From assembly GCF_052055585.1 (NCBI RefSeq), contig NZ_CP170485.1:2294001-2358000 (forward strand): DNA of 64,000 nucleotides, in the 5' to 3' direction. A model generated the notes under the pieces. It did no database searches. It saw nothing but the letters and a program-made list of their open reading frames with translations, and was not told the origin of the DNA. Source of the DNA: Oceanicaulis sp052055585. Lineage in GTDB: Bacteria; Pseudomonadota; Alphaproteobacteria; Caulobacterales; Maricaulaceae. This document shows, piece by piece, positions 60,888-64,000 of this stretch. A program made the translations under genes and the position numbers. Numbering within the stretch: position 1 is the first letter of the stretch; each line of letters starts with the position of its first letter.

Positions 60888-61811
60888 CTAGCCCAGGGCG
60901 AGGTCGAAATGCTTGGCGGCGTACTGGATGAATTTGAAGGTCTGGCGGGCGCCCTCTTCAAACTCTTCCTGGCCATGATCAGAGGTGATCTTGTCGATAT
61001 TGGCGAGAACGTTCTCCGCCGTCTGGTCTTCCGGCGGCAGGTAGATGCCCGGCGTCTCATAGATCTTGGTGGCGGCGTAACCGCCTGCGCCGGCGCACAG
61101 AATGGTGCGCTCGGGCGCGTTTTCGGCGCACAGGGCGACCAGGCCCGCGGTGACGCTTTCGGGCGTCATCAGCTTGGCGGCCTCTTCAGGGATCAGCCCT
61201 TCGGTCATGCGGGTATGGGCGGTCGGGGACAGGGTGTTGACCTTGATGTTGTTCTTGCGCCCTTCCAGATGGAGGACGTTCATCAGGCCCACAACCCCCA
61301 TCTTGGCGGCGCCATAGTTGGACTGGCCGAAATTGCCATAGATTCCAGAGGATGAGCTGGTCATCACAATCCGGCCATAACCGGCCTCTTTCATGTGATC
61401 CCACACCGCCTTGGTGCAGACGGTCGTCCCCCACAGGTGAACTTCCATCACCGCGCGGAAGTCATCCAGGGTCATTTTCGAGAAGCTCTTGTCGCGCAGG
61501 ATCCCGGCATTGTTGACCAGGATGTCGACCTTGCCCCAGGTCTCGCGCGCGGCGTCGACCATGGCGGCGACTTCATCAGGCTTGGTGACATTGGCGCCGT
61601 TGGCGATGGCTTCACCGCCGGCGTCCTTGATCTCTTCAACGACGGTTTCAGCAGCGCTCAGCGAAGAGCCGGTGCCATCCACGGCGCCGCCCAGATCGTT
61701 GACGACCACCTTGGCGCCGCGACGCGCCAGTTCCAGTGCGTGAGAACGGCCCAGACCCGCGCCCGCGCCGGTTACAATGGCGACGCGGCCATCAAAACGA
61801 ATATCGCTCAT
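60888..61811 (-). CDS. SDR family 3-hydroxyacyl-CoA dehydrogenase-like protein
   Basis: A 307-residue short-chain dehydrogenase similar to the dehydrogenase part of peroxisomal multifunctional enzyme 2. The Rossmann start is VTGAGAGLGRSHALELARRG, with VNDLGGAVDG, NNAGIL, TSSSSGIYGNFGQSNYGAAK (Ser, Tyr, Lys). It probably oxidises a 3-hydroxyacyl-CoA before the thiolase step. Start ATG 61811. Confidence 0.9.
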   Translation of the reverse strand: MSDIRFDGRVAIVTGAGAGLGRSHALELARRGAKVVVNDLGGAVDGTGSSLSAAETVVEEIKDAGGEAIANGANVTKPDEVAAMVDAARETWGKVDILVNNAGILRDKSFSKMTLDDFRAVMEVHLWGTTVCTKAVWDHMKEAGYGRIVMTSSSSGIYGNFGQSNYGAAKMGVVGLMNVLHLEGRKNNIKVNTLSPTAHTRMTEGLIPEEAAKLMTPESVTAGLVALCAENAPERTILCAGAGGYAATKIYETPGIYLPPEDQTAENVLANIDKITSDHGQEEFEEGARQTFKFIQYAAKHFDLALG

Positions 61812-61906
61812 GGCAAAATGCCTCCCTGATCAATCGGTCTTTTCGCGTATGCGAACCGGTTTTGATCAGGAAAGCAATTGCTGCGGCGCCGCGCAAGGTA
61901 CTTAAG

Positions 61907-62437
61907 CTATAAAAGAAAGGCCGGTTCAGACACAGTGTCAAAGCCGCTGCGGCAGATGAAGGCCTGCACGGAGGCGTTTGAAAGCCCTGAAATGAAAGCC
62001 GAATCGGTCAGCGGATGGCGACCGTCGGACGAGGGTTTCACGCTGCTGCGTTCATCGGACTTGCCGCCCACATGACGCTCCCAGTCATCGAGCGCCTCAT
62101 CAACGATCTGCGGATCAAGATTGAGGGCGTCGACACAGGCGGACAGACGCGCGCCGGTCGTATGGCGCAGGTCGAGCACGATCTGCAGCTTGAGCACTTC
62201 ATCAATCGGCCAAAGGCGCATCCGACCGCCATGGGGGCGAACGCCGTGAACGGCCTTGATGAAGCCCAGACGCTGAAGGTGGCGAAGGACACCCGTCGAG
62301 ACGGGCCGGTCCACCGCTTCGGTGATCACTTCGTCATCGGTGAGAAGCTTGCGCAGGCGCCAATCGTAAACGAGCAGAGCGCCCAGGGCGCCCGGGTCCC
62401 GCAGGGTAAAGTCCGTCCGTTCTGCCAGTGCTGCCAT
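61907..62437 (-). CDS. Possible MerR-like helix-turn-helix protein
   Basis: A 176-residue protein of uncertain family. The segment STGVLRHLQRLGFIKAVHG...RMRLWPIDEVLKLQIVLDLRH looks like a MerR-type winged helix with the Trp-Pro-containing second half, followed by a helical region (VDALNLDPQIVDEALDDWERH). There is no signal peptide. The C-terminal 50 residues are low in pattern. It might regulate the nearby SDR-thiolase pair. Identity is not established. Confidence 0.6.
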   Translation of the reverse strand: MAALAERTDFTLRDPGALGALLVYDWRLRKLLTDDEVITEAVDRPVSTGVLRHLQRLGFIKAVHGVRPHGGRMRLWPIDEVLKLQIVLDLRHTTGARLSACVDALNLDPQIVDEALDDWERHVGGKSDERSSVKPSSDGRHPLTDSAFISGLSNASVQAFICRSGFDTVSEPAFLL

Positions 62438-62719
62438 ATCAGCCCCCTATGCACACGCCTATTCAAATCTGAATGCGTATATTGAGTTCGTCTAATAAAC
62501 ATATTCGTCGAATTGTCTTAATGAATAATTTCGAGATTTTCTGAGACATATGAGAATAACTCGCAGAGGGATCCCGCAAGTATATGAATTATATATCTTT
62601 TGAAAATCGGCGTTCCGACCTGGCACATAGACCTTGGTAGAAGACGGGACCGCCTTCCCTTCAGGATTGCACTCAGCGAATCAATTCACCCAAGAACAGG
62701 GCAAACCGACTGAATGCAG
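62438..62719. other. AT-rich intergenic gap
   Basis: A 282-base stretch with no convincing gene. Bases 62486-62610 are much richer in A/T than the flanks and include TATATGAATTATATAT. It probably carries the promoter of the HTH gene. No clear terminator is seen. Confidence 0.5.
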
Positions 62720-63592
62720 TCAGCCGGCCTCACCATCCGAAGCTGACAGAAGCGCCTGATAACTTTCGACCAGCGCCAGATAGGGCGGGACATGGGTGTT
62801 CTGAAGCCCGCTTCCGGTCTCGACCGCCATGCGGATCTCGAAATGCAGGTGAATGGTGGTGGCGTTGCCGCCAAACTCGTTCGAGACATACCCGATCCGC
62901 TGACCGCGCTCGACCTCATCGCCGGGTGAAACCCGAAGCGTGTCCCGATCCAGATGCAGATAGGTGTAGCGCACGCCGTCCGCCGTCATCAGCCTGACCG
63001 AGTAGCTGCCGACCGAAGTGATCACGCCATCATCCGCCGCCACAGCCCAGTGCAGGGCGTCCTCGCAGCTGGCAGGGCGGATATCCTGCCCCTGATGCCC
63101 GGTTCCGGCCGGACACATGGGCGTGGCATAGCCCCGCGTCTCGCAGAAATTGTCCCGCCAGGCATAGCTGTAGTTTTCCGAGGCGCACTGCCCGCCTCCG
63201 GGACCCAGATAGCCGCCATGCCCATAAACCTGGGAATTGGCGTAGGCCTGCCCCGCCTCAAGCGGAAAGCGCATGCCCGGCGCATAATTGATCTGGGCGA
63301 TCTGCCCCACCCCGCTCTCGGGGATCAGGTCTCCGGGCGGCAGGAAGGCGACCGGGGCAAGGCCCTCATCCATCAGGGGGCCATCAGGCTCGGGCTCGGG
63401 CTCGGACTCGGGCTCGGGTTCCGGTTCGGGTTCGGGTTCCGGTTCGGGTTCAGGATCTGGCGTAACGGGCTCTTCTTCCGCCGCAGGTTCAACAGGCGTT
63501 TGTGGCGGAGCCTCAAACGGCCAGAAGACCAGAAGCGCGCCGCCAAGACCTGCGACCAGGCCGGCAAGGATGATCTCGACAGGACGCGGCAT
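62720..63592 (-). CDS. M23 family peptidase (LytM-like) with Glu-Pro repeat
   Basis: A 290-residue envelope protein. A short N-terminal membrane helix (IILAGLVAGLGGALLVFW) anchors it, a Pro/Glu-rich linker with about 12 Glu-Pro units follows (about 40-75), then the peptidase domain (about 130-285). Zinc motifs are GHQGQD (H-x3-D) and IHLHFEI (HxH). Six cysteines in the middle suggest disulphides. The family cuts peptidoglycan cross-bridges or acts as an amidase activator. ATG 63592 overlaps the upstream stop (TGATG). Confidence 0.85.
   Translation of the reverse strand: MPRPVEIILAGLVAGLGGALLVFWPFEAPPQTPVEPAAEEEPVTPDPEPEPEPEPEPEPEPESEPEPEPDGPLMDEGLAPVAFLPPGDLIPESGVGQIAQINYAPGMRFPLEAGQAYANSQVYGHGGYLGPGGGQCASENYSYAWRDNFCETRGYATPMCPAGTGHQGQDIRPASCEDALHWAVAADDGVITSVGSYSVRLMTADGVRYTYLHLDRDTLRVSPGDEVERGQRIGYVSNEFGGNATTIHLHFEIRMAVETGSGLQNTHVPPYLALVESYQALLSASDGEAG
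63387..63454 (-). repeat. Glu-Pro coding hexanucleotide repeat
   Basis: About 11 units of a GGCTCG/GGTTCG-type hexamer code for the Glu-Pro linker of the M23 peptidase; one unit reads Glu-Ser. The repeat number can vary by slippage without breaking the frame. Confidence 0.85.
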
Positions 63593-64000
63593 CACGGTGC
63601 CTCCCTGTCCCGCGTGCCGGGCATGAGCTGCAGCGACGCGTAAAGGCCATCGCCATACGCCGGAGCGCTGCAACGCGTATCCGTCTCGGGCGCATCGCAT
63701 TCCAGCGTGATCGAGTAGGCGGCGTTATAGCGGTGGAACGTGATCTCCCGGCCATACGCCGTCGGCGTGCTGCGATACCCCTCCTCGCCGGTCCCGCGCA
63801 GATGACGGGCGCTCAGAGGGTCAGGCGGCACGGCATGCGCCAGACGCGTGCCGAACACCTCGATCAGCATCCCCTCGGCTTCAATGACAAGGGTATAGAA
63901 ATCTCCACGAGGGAACAGGCGCGCGTTCGCCAGAGCCTCAAACCCCAGCGCGTCCTGCGTTGGCGTCAGGATCGGCACTTCTGTCGCCACGCCTTCTTCG
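63592..64000 (-). CDS. Hypothetical protein, truncated by the right edge
   Basis: At least 136 residues, with the end visible (stop overlapping the M23 start) and the beginning probably outside the window; the frame is open to 64000, though a GTG at 63990 could serve as start. It contains beta-rich segments (FYTLVIEAEGMLIEVFGTRL) and two Cys near the end. I do not recognise the family. Coupling by TGATG to the M23 peptidase suggests a shared envelope role. Confidence 0.55.
   Translation of the reverse strand, partial: EEGVATEVPILTPTQDALGFEALANARLFPRGDFYTLVIEAEGMLIEVFGTRLAHAVPPDPLSARHLRGTGEEGYRSTPTAYGREITFHRYNAAYSITLECDAPETDTRCSAPAYGDGLYASLQLMPGTRDREAP

Noticed and set aside
63387..63454. CRISPR-like or satellite repeat
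   Set aside because: The short hexamers have no spacers and encode an in-frame Glu-Pro linker.

Overview
The window is a high-GC chromosomal segment from an alphaproteobacterium, most likely a stalked or budding marine member of the Caulobacter/Maricaulis/Oceanicaulis/Hyphomonas side of the class. The grounds are the Caulobacter-type cpa/tad order, the phoR-pstCAB-phoU-phoB order without pstS, an aspartate kinase/diaminopimelate decarboxylase fusion, and a dnaX whose zinc-module cysteines are mostly absent. The placement is inference from gene content; no rRNA is present. I see no tRNA, CRISPR array, insertion sequence or prophage. Gene density is very high, with several convergent pairs sharing a CTAG stop.

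Left part (1-12.1 kb): a fragment of an unknown gene, a carboxymuconolactone-decarboxylase/AhpD-like protein, an outer-membrane beta-barrel protein, two small unknown genes and an unpaired LuxR-type regulator. The signal recognition particle RNA gene follows, upstream of dnaX-ybaB and recR; an acyltransferase gene on the opposite strand separates ybaB from recR. Next come an esterase-like hydrolase, a GAF-GGDEF diguanylate cyclase and a leucyl aminopeptidase/NlpC-P60 pair.

Tad pilus region (12.2-25.6 kb): a TadD-like TPR lipoprotein and a methyltransferase (+ strand) face a long minus-strand series encoding the Flp pilin, prepilin peptidase CpaA, CpaB, secretin CpaC, CpaD, CpaE/TadZ, the ATPase CpaF/TadA, and the platform proteins TadB and TadC, plus an unknown 165-residue protein. 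A divergent + strand cluster adds a stand-alone CpaC-N-like protein and two TadE-like pseudopilins. The pilin ends in eleven glycines.

Middle (25.6-46 kb): pabC-pabB-tyrosine phosphatase, an MHYT-GGDEF-EAL c-di-GMP protein, AMP nucleosidase with a small partner, a lipoprotein phosphodiesterase, the lysine-pathway fusion enzyme, an HxlR-regulated SDR/NTF2 pair, a PhoA-type alkaline phosphatase lipoprotein, a lipid-kinase/metallophosphoesterase pair, and two tandem M13 metallopeptidases with different export signals.

Right part (46-64 kb): an RND efflux operon (permease, adaptor, NodT-type outer-membrane factor), then the phosphate regulon phoR, Pho box, pstC, pstA, pstB, phoU and phoB, then a thiolase/SDR beta-oxidation pair, a possible MerR-like DNA-binding protein, and an M23 peptidase with a Glu-Pro repeat overlapping an unknown gene that runs off the right edge. 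I found no plainly new multi-gene system. The best leads are the polyglycine pilin, the atypical LuxR solo with a sequestered ribosome-binding site, and the accessory genes around the Tad locus.
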